A program made the position numbers and the translations under genes. A DNA stretch of 64,000 nt from assembly GCF_007754155.1 (NCBI RefSeq), contig NZ_CP037423.1, forward strand, positions 9,110,938 to 9,174,937. Direction: 5' to 3'. Shown piece after piece: positions 43,750 through 52,405 of this stretch. Source of the stretch: Stieleria neptunia (lineage in GTDB: Bacteria; Planctomycetota; Planctomycetia; Pirellulales; Pirellulaceae). Under the pieces are notes generated by a model, which saw nothing but the letters and a program-made list of their open reading frames with translations, was not told where the DNA came from and ran no database searches. The first letter of the stretch is position 1. Each line of letters begins with the position of its first letter.

Positions 43750-44760
43750 ATGTCTTCCATGAAACGTTCCACCGTGTCCCTCGCCTCGCTGCTGGCCGTC
43801 GCCTTGATGGTGGCCGGCTGCAAGTCTTCCTCCGACAACTCCTCCACGTCTGACTCCGCCGCCGACGGCAAGCCACTCCGCATCGCGGTGATCCCCAAGG
43901 GCACCAGTCATGAGTTCTGGCGATCGGTGCATTTCGGCGCAGAGAAAGCCGCCAAAGAAATTGGCAACGTCGAAATCATTTGGCGTGGACCGGTGGTCGA
44001 AAGCGACACCGGCAGCCAAATCGAAGTCGTCAAAGACATGATCACGATCGGCGTCGACGGCATCGCCTTGGCACCGAACCAGAAAGGCGGCCTGGTCGAT
44101 GCGGTCGAAGAGACAATTGGCGAAGGCATCCCGGTCGTGATCTTCGACAGCGGATTGGACGAGGGCCCGGAGATCGTCAGCTATGTCGCGACCGACAACT
44201 TCAAGGGCGGTCAAATGGCCGGCGACGCGATGGCCAAGGCGATCGGTGAAAAAGGCAACGTCATCTTGTTGCGTTACATCGCCGGCAGCGAAAGCACCGA
44301 ACAACGCGAAAACGGCTACCTGGACGCACTCAAGAAGTATCCGGGCATCACCGTCGTCTCCTCCGACCAATACGCCGGAGACAACGCGACCAGCGCCAAA
44401 GAAAAGGCCGATCAACTGTTGCAACTGCACGGCGAGTCGCTGGCGGGGATCTTTGCCGTTTGCGAACCCAACGCAAACGGAACCCTGGAAGCGATCAAGA
44501 ACGCCGGCATGGCGGGCAAGGTGAAATTCATCGCCTTTGACCCCAGCGACGCCTTGATCCAAGCGATGAAAGATGGCCATTGCCACGGCATCGTGCTGCA
44601 GGATCCCGTCCAGATGGGTTACCAATCCGTCATCACGCTCGTCGATTCACTCAACGGTCAATCCGCCGAAGCGTTTCAAAGCACCGGCGAATACCTGGCG
44701 ACGCCGGAGAACATGGACGAAGAGACGTATCAAAAACTGCTCCAACCCGAAACGATGTAG
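43750..44760 (+). CDS. sugar ABC transporter substrate-binding lipoprotein
   Basis: A signal peptide with lipobox LMVAGC precedes a periplasmic-binding-protein type I domain: LRIAVIPKGTSHEFWRSV, GVDGIALAPNQKGGLVDAVEE, VVIFDSGLDE, and EQRENGYLDALKKYPGI. It resembles RbsB/XylF-type binders for ribose, xylose or related sugars. The stop codon overlaps the GTG of the ATPase gene (TAGTG). Together with the next two genes it forms a complete importer. The exact sugar cannot be told from sequence. Confidence 0.92.
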   Translation: MSSMKRSTVSLASLLAVALMVAGCKSSSDNSSTSDSAADGKPLRIAVIPKGTSHEFWRSVHFGAEKAAKEIGNVEIIWRGPVVESDTGSQIEVVKDMITIGVDGIALAPNQKGGLVDAVEETIGEGIPVVIFDSGLDEGPEIVSYVATDNFKGGQMAGDAMAKAIGEKGNVILLRYIAGSESTEQRENGYLDALKKYPGITVVSSDQYAGDNATSAKEKADQLLQLHGESLAGIFAVCEPNANGTLEAIKNAGMAGKVKFIAFDPSDALIQAMKDGHCHGIVLQDPVQMGYQSVITLVDSLNGQSAEAFQSTGEYLATPENMDEETYQKLLQPETM

Positions 44761-46253
44761 TGAATCCGTTGCTCGAAGTCTCCGGAATCAGCAAACGATT
44801 CGGCCCTACCATCGCACTCGAGAACGTCTCGTTGTCAGCCTGCGCCGGTCGTGTGCTGGCGTTGATCGGCGAGAACGGCGCGGGAAAGAGCACGCTGCTG
44901 AAAACACTCAGCGGCGCCCATCGTGCCGACGCCGGAACGATGTCGCTCGATGGCCGGCCCTACCGCCCATCTAGCCCCATCGATGCGCGCGATAGCGGTG
45001 TCGCGATCGTGTACCAGGAACTGACCCTGGCGCCCGACTTGAGCATCGAAGACAACGTGATGCTGGGACGCACCGGCACCGGCGCGGGGACGCTGTTTCG
45101 ATCCAACCAACGCGCCGCAGTCGCCGAGGCACTGCATCGCGTCGGACTGAATCATGTTTCCCCCAAAGCCCGCACCGGTGACCAATCCGTCGCGACGCAA
45201 CAGTTGATCGAAGTCGCCCGAGCGCTGATCAGCGACGCCAAGATTATCCTGTTTGACGAACCGACCAGCTCGCTGCCGGCGGCCGACGTGGACCGTTTGT
45301 TTGAAATCATCGACAACCTTCGCGGCCGCGGACTGGCGATCATCTACATCAGCCACTTTCTGGAAGAAGTCCGCCGGGTCGCCGATGACTACGCGGTCCT
45401 TCGCGACGGCAACTCCGTCGGCAGCGGCCAACTCGCATCGATCACCGATGACCAAATCATCTCGCTGATGGTGGGCCGCGACGTCGACGACCTGTTCCCC
45501 TCGGTGCCCCACGAGATCGGCGAAGTACGATTGGAAGTCGAAGACCTGGGTGCCGCGCCGATGCCCAAAAACGTTTCGCTCGCACTCCGCCGGGGAGAAA
45601 TCTTTGGCGTCGCCGGACTGGTCGGCGCCGGGCGAACCGAATTGCTGCGTTGCCTGTTCGCCTTGGAACCGACCTATGCCGGCCATGTGCGACTGGACGG
45701 GCGACGCCTGCCGCACAACGTTCGCGGGCGCCGCAAAGCCGGGTTCGGACTGCTCAGCGAAGACCGCAAGAACGAAGGCCTGGCGCAAAACCTCTCGATC
45801 GTTGAAAACCTGGCGATGGGCAATCACGATCGTTACACCACCGCCGGTTGGATCAATCTGAATGCACGTCTTCGCGACGCCAGAGCCTGGATCAAGAAAG
45901 TCGAAATCAAAGCCCAAGATCCCGGCCAGTCGGTGTCCGAACTGTCCGGCGGCAATCAACAAAAAGTCGCGATCGCCAGATTGCTCGCCCAAGACGCAGA
46001 GATCTACCTGCTGGATGAACCGACCAAGGGCATCGACGTCGGCACCAAAGCGGAAATTTATCGCATGATGGGCGAGTTGGCGGCCAACGGTAAAACGGTC
46101 ATTTTTGTCAGCTCGTATCTGCCGGAATTGTTGGCGGTCTGCGATCGAGTCGGCGTGATGACGCGTGGACGGCTTGCCGAAACGCGTGATGCAGACCAAT
46201 GGGACGAAGAGGAATTGATGGTGGCGGCGCTGGCCGCTGTTGAAGAACGATGA
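44760..46253 (+). CDS. RbsA-type sugar ABC transporter ATPase (two domains)
   Basis: Two tandem ATP-binding domains, as in RbsA/XylG/MglA. The first has Walker A GENGAGKSTLLKTLSG and Walker B IILFDEPTSSLPAAD. The second has a degenerate Walker A (GLVGAGRTELLRCLF), an LSGGNQQKVAIARLL signature and Walker B IYLLDEPTKGIDVGTK, the usual asymmetry. The GTG at 44760 overlaps the binding-protein stop, giving 497 residues. The ATG of the permease overlaps its stop (ATGA), so the three genes are translationally coupled. Confidence 0.94.
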   Translation: MNPLLEVSGISKRFGPTIALENVSLSACAGRVLALIGENGAGKSTLLKTLSGAHRADAGTMSLDGRPYRPSSPIDARDSGVAIVYQELTLAPDLSIEDNVMLGRTGTGAGTLFRSNQRAAVAEALHRVGLNHVSPKARTGDQSVATQQLIEVARALISDAKIILFDEPTSSLPAADVDRLFEIIDNLRGRGLAIIYISHFLEEVRRVADDYAVLRDGNSVGSGQLASITDDQIISLMVGRDVDDLFPSVPHEIGEVRLEVEDLGAAPMPKNVSLALRRGEIFGVAGLVGAGRTELLRCLFALEPTYAGHVRLDGRRLPHNVRGRRKAGFGLLSEDRKNEGLAQNLSIVENLAMGNHDRYTTAGWINLNARLRDARAWIKKVEIKAQDPGQSVSELSGGNQQKVAIARLLAQDAEIYLLDEPTKGIDVGTKAEIYRMMGELAANGKTVIFVSSYLPELLAVCDRVGVMTRGRLAETRDADQWDEEELMVAALAAVEER

Positions 46254-47317
46254 CCGAAAAACAAACACGACCGAGTAAACTTCATTGGCTGGCTTCGTTT
46301 CGGCATGGACCGACGTTGGCTTTATTAGCGATCATCGCACTATTCGCGCTGCTGGACTGGCAATACGGCAGCGGCCGATTCTTTTCGCCGCGCAACGCCC
46401 GCGTGATCGTCAATTCCGCCGCCCTGATCGCCGTCCCCGCTCTCGGGATGACGATGATCATCATCGCCGGCGGCATCGACCTGTCCGCCGGTACCGCGCT
46501 GACACTCAGCGGGACCGCGCTGGCGATCGCGTTTCGCGACTACACGATTCCGGCCGACCAGGCCGGCGCCGCGACGTGGATCGCCGCCGCACTCGCCCTC
46601 GGACTGGGCGTCGGCATCCTGTGCGGTTTGATCAACGGCCTGATCATCAGTTTGACCGAGATGGTGCCGTTCATCGTCACGCTCGGCACGATGACCATCT
46701 TCCTGGGACTGGGCCAAGTCATCGCCGATGAATCGACCGTGTACCCCGAGTCGGGACACCTGCCCGATTGGCTGCGGTATCTGTGTTACACCGGCAGCAA
46801 TTCGGATCACTATTGGTTGGGTTTCTTGCATGTCCCGTCCAGCGCCTTGATCGCGATTGTTTTGGGACTCATGGTCGCCGCGGTGATGCATTTCACCGTA
46901 TTCGGCCGCAACGTGATCGCGATCGGATCGAACGCGTCGACGGCGCGGCTGTGTGGAATCCGGGTCGGCGTGACCACTGCGCTGGTGTACGCCCTGGCCG
47001 GTGTCTTTGTCGCCGTCGGTGCCCTGCTCTATTTCGCCAACGTCAAAAACGGCAACCCGTCCGACGGCACGGGCAAAGAACTGGAAATCATCGCCGCGGT
47101 GGTGCTGGGCGGGGGCAGCTTGAGCGGCGGACGCGGATCGGTGCTGGGGACGATCATCGGCGCGCTGATCATCAAAACGATCAGCAGCGGATGCACGATG
47201 CTGTCGATCCCGAACACCTACACCCACATCATCATCGGGGTGATCATCATCATCGCGGTGCTGATCGACGGCCTGCGCAATGGAGCCCCCAAGTGGCTGT
47301 TCGACCGGTTGCGGTGA
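46250..47317 (+). CDS. RbsC-type sugar ABC transporter permease
   Basis: About ten hydrophobic helices and the branched-chain/ribose permease signature: ALGMTMIIIAGGIDLSAGTALTLSG, LITEMVPFIVTLGTM-type segment SLTEMVPFIVTLGTM, and GTGKELEIIAAVVLGGGSLSGGRGS. Length is 355 residues. It is the last gene of the operon; the following gap begins with hairpin repeats that could define the transcript end. Confidence 0.93.
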   Translation: MTEKQTRPSKLHWLASFRHGPTLALLAIIALFALLDWQYGSGRFFSPRNARVIVNSAALIAVPALGMTMIIIAGGIDLSAGTALTLSGTALAIAFRDYTIPADQAGAATWIAAALALGLGVGILCGLINGLIISLTEMVPFIVTLGTMTIFLGLGQVIADESTVYPESGHLPDWLRYLCYTGSNSDHYWLGFLHVPSSALIAIVLGLMVAAVMHFTVFGRNVIAIGSNASTARLCGIRVGVTTALVYALAGVFVAVGALLYFANVKNGNPSDGTGKELEIIAAVVLGGGSLSGGRGSVLGTIIGALIIKTISSGCTMLSIPNTYTHIIIGVIIIIAVLIDGLRNGAPKWLFDRLR

Positions 47318-47329
47318 GGACGCAATGAG

Positions 47330-47620
47330 TCCATCCCCTTGTTCCCGGGCTCCGCCTGGGAACAAAATGTCTTGGAGGCTCCCGCCTCCTACCCGCCGAC
47401 CGCGCGTGGCGAGAGCCACACCGAGACCTTGCGTTCCAAGCCGGAGCCTTGGAACGAGGCAAGAGTGGGATAGGCTTCCAGCCTGTCATCCCCTTGTTCC
47501 CGGGCTCCGCCTGGGAACACACTGTCTTGGAGGCTCCCGCCTCCTACCCGCCGACCGCGTGTGGCAAGCGGCCACACCGACCTTGCGTTCCAAGCCAGAG
47601 GCCTGGGAACGATCGGAGGA
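47330..47620. repeat. composite repeat of TCC-triloop hairpins, two units
   Basis: Opposite orientation to the 42-kb block. Each unit starts TTGTTCCCGGGC-TCC-GCCTGGGAACA, continues GGAGGCTCCCGCCTCC and GGC-GAGAGCCACACCGA-type words, and has TTCCAAGCC-GGAGCCTTGGAA. A GATAGGCT-TCC-AGCCTGTC copy (47469-47487) links the two units. Confidence 0.9.
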
Positions 47621-47731
47621 GATTTCCGCCCCCACTCGCCCGATCGTAGACAATCGGCCAAACTACGCGTTTTGGCTCCCTTCACAGCGCAGCCTCTGCG
47701 GCTGCCGCCCCCCCCTGCCCTTTCGCAGCTC

Positions 47732-48676
47732 GTGACCGAAATCGTTTCGATTCCCGACATCACCCTGCCCGCGGTCGATGCTGCGCTGCAAGGCGGTGTC
47801 GTCAGCATCGGAAACTTCGACGGCGTGCACCTCGGCCACGCCGGCTTGCTGGGGCAGACCCGGCAACTGGCCGACCGTCTGGGCGGCCCCGCCATCGCGT
47901 GCTTGTTTGACCCCCATCCGATCGCAATCCTGCGTCCCGAGCTGGCCCCCAAGCGGTTGACCTCGGTCGAGGAACGGGCCCGCCGGATGACGAAGCTCGG
48001 CATCGACTTTTTGGTCGTTTGCCAAACGTCACCGGACCTATTGAATCTGTCGGCCGAACGGTTCTTCGACGCCCTGGTCCGAGACCATTTGAAATGCCGC
48101 GGCGTGGTCGAGGGCGAGAATTTTTGTTTCGGAAAAGACCGCCGCGGCGATGTCGACCTGCTGCGAACGCTGTGTCGCGACCAGGGCATCGAATTCCGCG
48201 TCGCCCAAATGGAATCGGCCGACGGCGCGATGATCAGCAGCACACGGATTCGCGACCTGCTCGCCGCAGGCAACGTCCGCGACGCCGCCGCGATGATGGC
48301 CACGCCACATTTGATTTGCGGCGTCGTCGCCCAGGGAGACCGGCGGGGCCGCACGCTCGGTTTCCCGACCGCCAACCTGGAACAGATCGACGTGGTCATC
48401 CCCACCGGCGGCGTCTATGCCGGGTTCGCAACGGTCGCAGCCGCCCGCCACCCGGCCGCGATCCACATCGGCGAAAGCCCGACATTCCAATCAGGCGATC
48501 CGACGAAGGTGGAAGTCCATCTGATCGGATTCAGCGGCGACCTGTACGGGCAAACGATCTCCGTCGAGCTGGTCGATCGCGTCCGTGGCGTCGTTCGCTT
48601 TGACTCCGTTGCGGCGATTGCCGACCAACTTCGAAAAGACATCCAATCCGCCCAGCAATTGCTGGAACCATCCTAA
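47732..48676 (+). CDS. ribF: bifunctional riboflavin kinase/FMN adenylyltransferase
   Basis: Converts riboflavin to FMN and FAD. The N-terminal adenylyltransferase domain shows SIGNFDGVHLGHAGLL, the FDPHP motif, and ISSTRIRDLLAAGNV. The C-terminal kinase domain shows GDRRGRTLGFPTANL and the late VEVHLIGFSGDLYGQ. GTG at 47732 is used because the frame upstream runs through repeats; this gives 314 residues, normal for the family. nrnA follows 15 bases later. Confidence 0.94.
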   Translation: MTEIVSIPDITLPAVDAALQGGVVSIGNFDGVHLGHAGLLGQTRQLADRLGGPAIACLFDPHPIAILRPELAPKRLTSVEERARRMTKLGIDFLVVCQTSPDLLNLSAERFFDALVRDHLKCRGVVEGENFCFGKDRRGDVDLLRTLCRDQGIEFRVAQMESADGAMISSTRIRDLLAAGNVRDAAAMMATPHLICGVVAQGDRRGRTLGFPTANLEQIDVVIPTGGVYAGFATVAAARHPAAIHIGESPTFQSGDPTKVEVHLIGFSGDLYGQTISVELVDRVRGVVRFDSVAAIADQLRKDIQSAQQLLEPS

Positions 48677-48691
48677 CGCGACCGATCCCCG

Positions 48692-49681
48692 ATGAGCGTC
48701 CACTGGAAACGATTTGTCGATCAAATCAGCCACTACCAATCCTTTGTCCTGGTCAGCCACGTGCGGCCGGATTGCGACGCCTTGGGCAGCGAACTCGGCA
48801 TGGCGCATGTCCTTCGCCAGATCGGCAAAGACGTCCGCATCATCAACGCCCACCGCGTCCCGCCGTCGCTGCAATTTCTCGACCCCGCCGGCAACATCGA
48901 AATCCTCGGTGACGATGTCGAGCCGGAAGACATTTCGGCCGATTGCATCATGATCCTGGACACCAGCGCGTGGGTGCAACTGGGCGACATGGCCGACGTC
49001 GTCCGCACCGCGTCGTGCGATAAAATGGTGCTCGATCACCACGTCGGTGAAGACGACTTGGGCGCAACGATGTACAAGGATTACCAGGCCGAGGCTTGTG
49101 GAACCCTGGTCGTGCAAGCGGCCGATGCGTTGGGCGTTCCCATCACCCGCCCGATGGCCCAGCCGCTGTTTGCCGCGATCGCCACCGACACCGGCTGGTT
49201 CCGTTTCGGCAGCGTGACCGCGGAAACCTACCGCGTGATCGCGCGGCTGGTGGACGCCGGCGTGGTCCCGGCCGAAGTCTACAGCGACCTGTACGAACGC
49301 GACACGTTGGCTCGACTGAAATTGCGCGGCCTGATCCTCTCGCGGACGCAAAGCGAACTCGACGGCGCGCTGATGCACACCCACGTCGAAACCCGCGACT
49401 TTGAAGCGGTCGGGGCGTTACCGAGCGACACCGAAGATTCGATCAACCTGACCCTGGCGGTCGAAAACACCAAGGCCGCCGTGATCTTTGTCGGCCAGCG
49501 ACGCGGCGGATTTAAAATCTCGTTCCGCAGCCGTTGCGATCTTGCGGTCAACGAGATCGCCCAACAGTTCGGCGGCGGCGGACACAAGGCGGCCGCGGGA
49601 GCATTCCAAGAAGGCACGCTCAGCGACGTCCAAGCCCGGGTCTTGCCGGTGATGATCGAGGCACTGAAAAAGGTGCTTTAA
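48692..49681 (+). CDS. nrnA: oligoribonuclease/pAp phosphatase NrnA (DHH family)
   Basis: Degrades nano-RNA and dephosphorylates 3'-phosphoadenosine 5'-phosphate. DHH-family motifs: VSHVRPDCDALGSELGMA, MILDTSAWVQLGDM, LDHHVGEDDLGA (DHH) and the DHHA1-type C-terminus FGGGGHKAAAGA. Length is 329 residues with a clear ATG. Probably co-transcribed with ribF. A repeat split by an IS begins 8 bases after the stop. Confidence 0.93.
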   Translation: MSVHWKRFVDQISHYQSFVLVSHVRPDCDALGSELGMAHVLRQIGKDVRIINAHRVPPSLQFLDPAGNIEILGDDVEPEDISADCIMILDTSAWVQLGDMADVVRTASCDKMVLDHHVGEDDLGATMYKDYQAEACGTLVVQAADALGVPITRPMAQPLFAAIATDTGWFRFGSVTAETYRVIARLVDAGVVPAEVYSDLYERDTLARLKLRGLILSRTQSELDGALMHTHVETRDFEAVGALPSDTEDSINLTLAVENTKAAVIFVGQRRGGFKISFRSRCDLAVNEIAQQFGGGGHKAAAGAFQEGTLSDVQARVLPVMIEALKKVL

Positions 49682-49776
49682 ACATGTGGGATAGGCTTCC
49701 AGCCCAGGGCTGTAAGGGTATCGCGTGACCGCGATTTTTGTGTATTCCCGTGTTTTACGCTACACGGAGGTTCGCG

Positions 49777-50052
49777 ATGTCATCGAAAGTTTTTGATCGG
49801 TTTGTAACCAAGGCACCATTTGCTGTCATGACCAGGGCGCTCACGCAGGACTTTATCGGGAGCGATTTGCAACTGGTTTTCGATAACAATCGAGAAAAGC
49901 AGTATGAGTACCTCGCCACATTCCAGGCAGTGGCGATGACGGTCGCTGACGTGGCCTTGAATTTCAGCGAGAATTTCAATCAAGCCTACAAGGAGCACAA
50001 AGAGAATCTCGACGTTTCTCGACAGTCATTCTATGCCAAAACCAGAGGCATA
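49777..50052 (+). pseudogene. IS4-type transposase, 5' part (disrupted)
   Basis: Begins at ATG 49777 after an ACGGAGG ribosome-binding site and encodes 92 residues (MSSKVFDRFVTKAPFAVMTR to YAKTRGI). It then runs into the nested IS630 at a TA dinucleotide. Joining it to the segment at 51247 restores one uninterrupted frame of 448 codons, the size of a complete IS4-type transposase. Beyond the junction the current frame reads IS630 sequence until a stop near 50157. Confidence 0.9.
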
Positions 50053-51244
50053 AGCACGTCAGCACGAGTTATTCGGCATAACTTTCAAGTGATGGCATGT
50101 AGGTTACCTCACCGATTTCGCATAGCTTCGTCGTCAGCGTTTGTAACAAGGTTTTGAATCGTTCCCAGGCCGTGGCGGGCATTTGTTGATACTTTAGTTG
50201 CCTCCATAGTCGCTCGATCGAATTCAGTTCGGGACTATACGGCGGAAGATGATAAACCAGCAGCCCACGCTCTGCCCAGCGTTCGATCGATGCTTCAAAA
50301 GCTCCGCTGGTGTGGCAAGATGCATTGTCGAGGATGACCACCGTTGTTTGGTCAATCGTCTCACAAAAATCATCCATGATTTCAATGACCGTTTGCGTGT
50401 TGACGTACCCTTTGTGAAGATAGGTATGGGTGGTTCCATCTTGATGCTCAAAGCCAAGTGCCTGAACCGTCGCCCCATGGGCGCCGGTGACTGGCACATC
50501 GGTCCGTTCGCCGATGGGAAGCCATCCGTATGGCACCACGCCCTTAAGCGAAAATCCCGCTTCGTCAAAGTATACGACATCCAGTTCAGGTTCATTGAGC
50601 AACTCGGCGAGTTCCTCTTGAGCCAACCGGAAAGCCTTTTCGTCTCGTTTTTTCCGCAGGCTGCGCCGAAACCGCTTCCAGCTCAAATTGAATCGTCGGG
50701 CGTAACGACGCAGCGAATGTCGGCTGATCGATTTGCCGGTCCGTGTTCGCAAACGCGACAGGACTGTGGCAGGCCGGGAGGGAAATTGCCGCAACAAATC
50801 TTTGAGGATTTGCTCTTCCTGTTCATTGAGCTTCCTCGGTCCGCCTGGTCGCTTTTCGTCCAGCAGGGCGTCTGGTCCGTCTTGTTCAAAGTGTTTGATC
50901 CAAGCTCGCACGCTGTCTCTACTGACACTAAGAATATCGACGATCTGCTCAATTTCGTATTGAGCATCGCTCAGAAGAATCGCGTGTGCCCGTATTCGTG
51001 TGTAATGGTTTGGATGCTGTTTCCAAAGCTCAATCAGACGGTCACGTTGCTGCTGGTTCGTGATTTTCGCGAAAACGGTTGCAGGTCTTGCCATGGTAAG
51101 TCTCCCGTGATTGTCGGGAGGCACCGACCTTGCCAGGCCCGTCCGACGACCGGACAATTAGCTAGCAAAAGAACGAACCGCGCCCATCGTGACAAACCTG
51201 CAAAAGCCTTGCCAATTTCCATGAACTACACATGCTCACGTGCT
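50053..51244 (-). mobile_element. IS630-family insertion sequence (intact)
   Basis: This 1192-bp element is flanked by TA on each side (50051-50052 and 51245-51246), the target duplication of IS630/Tc1 elements. The ends are imperfect inverted repeats: AGCACGTCAGCACGAGT at the left and AGCACGTGAGCATGTGT read inward from the right. It carries one transposase on the minus strand, opposite to the host IS4 transposase. Confidence 0.92.
50069..51094 (-). CDS. IS630-family transposase
   Basis: An N-terminal helix-turn-helix region (QIVDILSVSRDSVRAWIKHF) is followed by a DDE domain with the three acidic segments VVYFDEAGFSLKG, VVILDNASCHTS and LPPYSPELNSIERLWRQLK. ATG at 51094 gives 341 residues; upstream ORF sequence to 51157 reaches the terminal repeat side. 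It is a single uninterrupted ORF, so the element may be active. The stop is 16 bases from the element end. Confidence 0.93.
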   Translation of the reverse strand: MARPATVFAKITNQQQRDRLIELWKQHPNHYTRIRAHAILLSDAQYEIEQIVDILSVSRDSVRAWIKHFEQDGPDALLDEKRPGGPRKLNEQEEQILKDLLRQFPSRPATVLSRLRTRTGKSISRHSLRRYARRFNLSWKRFRRSLRKKRDEKAFRLAQEELAELLNEPELDVVYFDEAGFSLKGVVPYGWLPIGERTDVPVTGAHGATVQALGFEHQDGTTHTYLHKGYVNTQTVIEIMDDFCETIDQTTVVILDNASCHTSGAFEASIERWAERGLLVYHLPPYSPELNSIERLWRQLKYQQMPATAWERFKTLLQTLTTKLCEIGEVTYMPSLESYAE

Positions 51245-51246
51245 TA

Positions 51247-52317
51247 GAACCAGCGGTAAGTGAGTCGCTCGTTTCGCACGCGGCAAAGCGGACTATCCAA
51301 ATGCAAGACGCGATGGGGTTCACACCCTGGGAATTGCTTCCAGGTTATCGTTGCTTGAGTATTGATGGGAATGTCTTGGCGAAGTCTGACAAAAGATTGA
51401 AAGACCTTCGAGACGTCAAGGGTGCACCGTTGCCGGGTAAACTAGTCGCGAGGTTTGACCTACAGCGACAGGTGTTTGACCGCGCGTACGTGCTGCTTGA
51501 CGGCCACGCGCAAGAGTCGACGTGTTGCGATCGGATCGTGGATGATATCCAGCCGAATGATGTCGTAATTGCGGACCGGCATTATTGCATCGTCCCATTC
51601 CTCAACAAACTCGCTCAATCCAAAAGCTTCTTCGTGATCCGCCAGCACGGGCGTTTGAAAGGCGTTTTACTGGGAAAACGCAAACGCATTGGCCGCAGCA
51701 GCACAGGCGTAGTCTACGAACAAGCGTTGAAACTATCTGCTGCCGAAGATGCCATGGTGGTTCGCCGAATCACTGTCATATTGGACTCGCCAACGCGAGA
51801 TGGCGACGAAGAGATTCACGTGTTGACGAATCTTCCCGCCACAGTTTCGGCTAAGGACGTGGCAGAGGTTTACCGGCATCGCTGGGAAGAAGAAACCGCG
51901 TTCAATATTTTACAGATGACGCTCACTTGCGAGAAATCAGGTGTCGGTCATCCCAAAGCAGCAACGTTCCTGTTTTGTATGTCGCTGCTCGCGTTCAATC
52001 TTCGACAAACCATCTTTGCGGCTTTGTTTGCGACCCATGACGAATCAGAGGTGGAAGCGATCAGCCACTTTCACGTCTCAAAAAATGTCTCCGATAAAAC
52101 CGAAGGGATGTTGATTGCGATCACCGAGGACGAGTGGGCAGAATTGATTCCGACGACAATCAAAGGCCTCGTCGCGATGCTGAAGAAGATCGCTCGGACG
52201 ATCGACCTAAAGGAGTACAGAAAATCGGTCCGCGGCCCGAAGAAGAAAAAGCCGCACCGATCAAGGAATGTAGCCTCGTCTCATGTTTCGACCGCGAAAC
52301 TGCTAGGATTGACCTAG
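51247..52317 (+). pseudogene. IS4-type transposase, 3' part (disrupted)
   Basis: Continues in the same frame as the 5' part, starting EPAVSESLVSHAAKRTIQMQ. It includes the catalytic segments YRCLSIDGNVLAKSD (first Asp), DVVIADRHYC (second Asp) and YRHRWEEETAFNILQM (Y-R-E region; the usual lysine position is glutamine). An ATG at 51232 inside the IS630 end could start a truncated product lacking the N-terminal 92 residues, unlikely to transpose. Confidence 0.9.
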
Positions 52318-52405
52318 CAGGATACCCTTACAGCCCTGGGCTTCCAGCCTGTCAGTCCGGCAATGACAGGCTGGAAGCCTATCCCACCGCCCGCTCGGCC
52401 CACCG

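Larger units (their letters stand above)
49705..52338 (+). mobile_element. IS4-family-like insertion sequence, disrupted by a nested IS630
   Basis: The ends are perfect 18-bp inverted repeats: CAGGGCTGTAAGGGTATC (49705-49722) and its complement (52321-52338). They are flanked by the 11-bp direct repeat GGCTTCCAGCC. An 11-bp duplication and a DDE transposase with a Y-R-E-like region fit the IS4 family. Without the nested element it would be 1440 bp. The perfect ends and duplication suggest recent arrival. Confidence 0.93.
49687..52387. repeat. GATAGGCT-type hairpin pair interrupted by an insertion sequence
   Basis: The left part GTGGGATAGGCTTCCAGCC (ending 49704) and the right part GGCTTCCAGCCTGTC (from 52339) are two pieces of one repeat unit. 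Its inverted partner is intact at 52365-52383. The 11 bases GGCTTCCAGCC are present on both sides of the IS as a target duplication. Confidence 0.92.
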
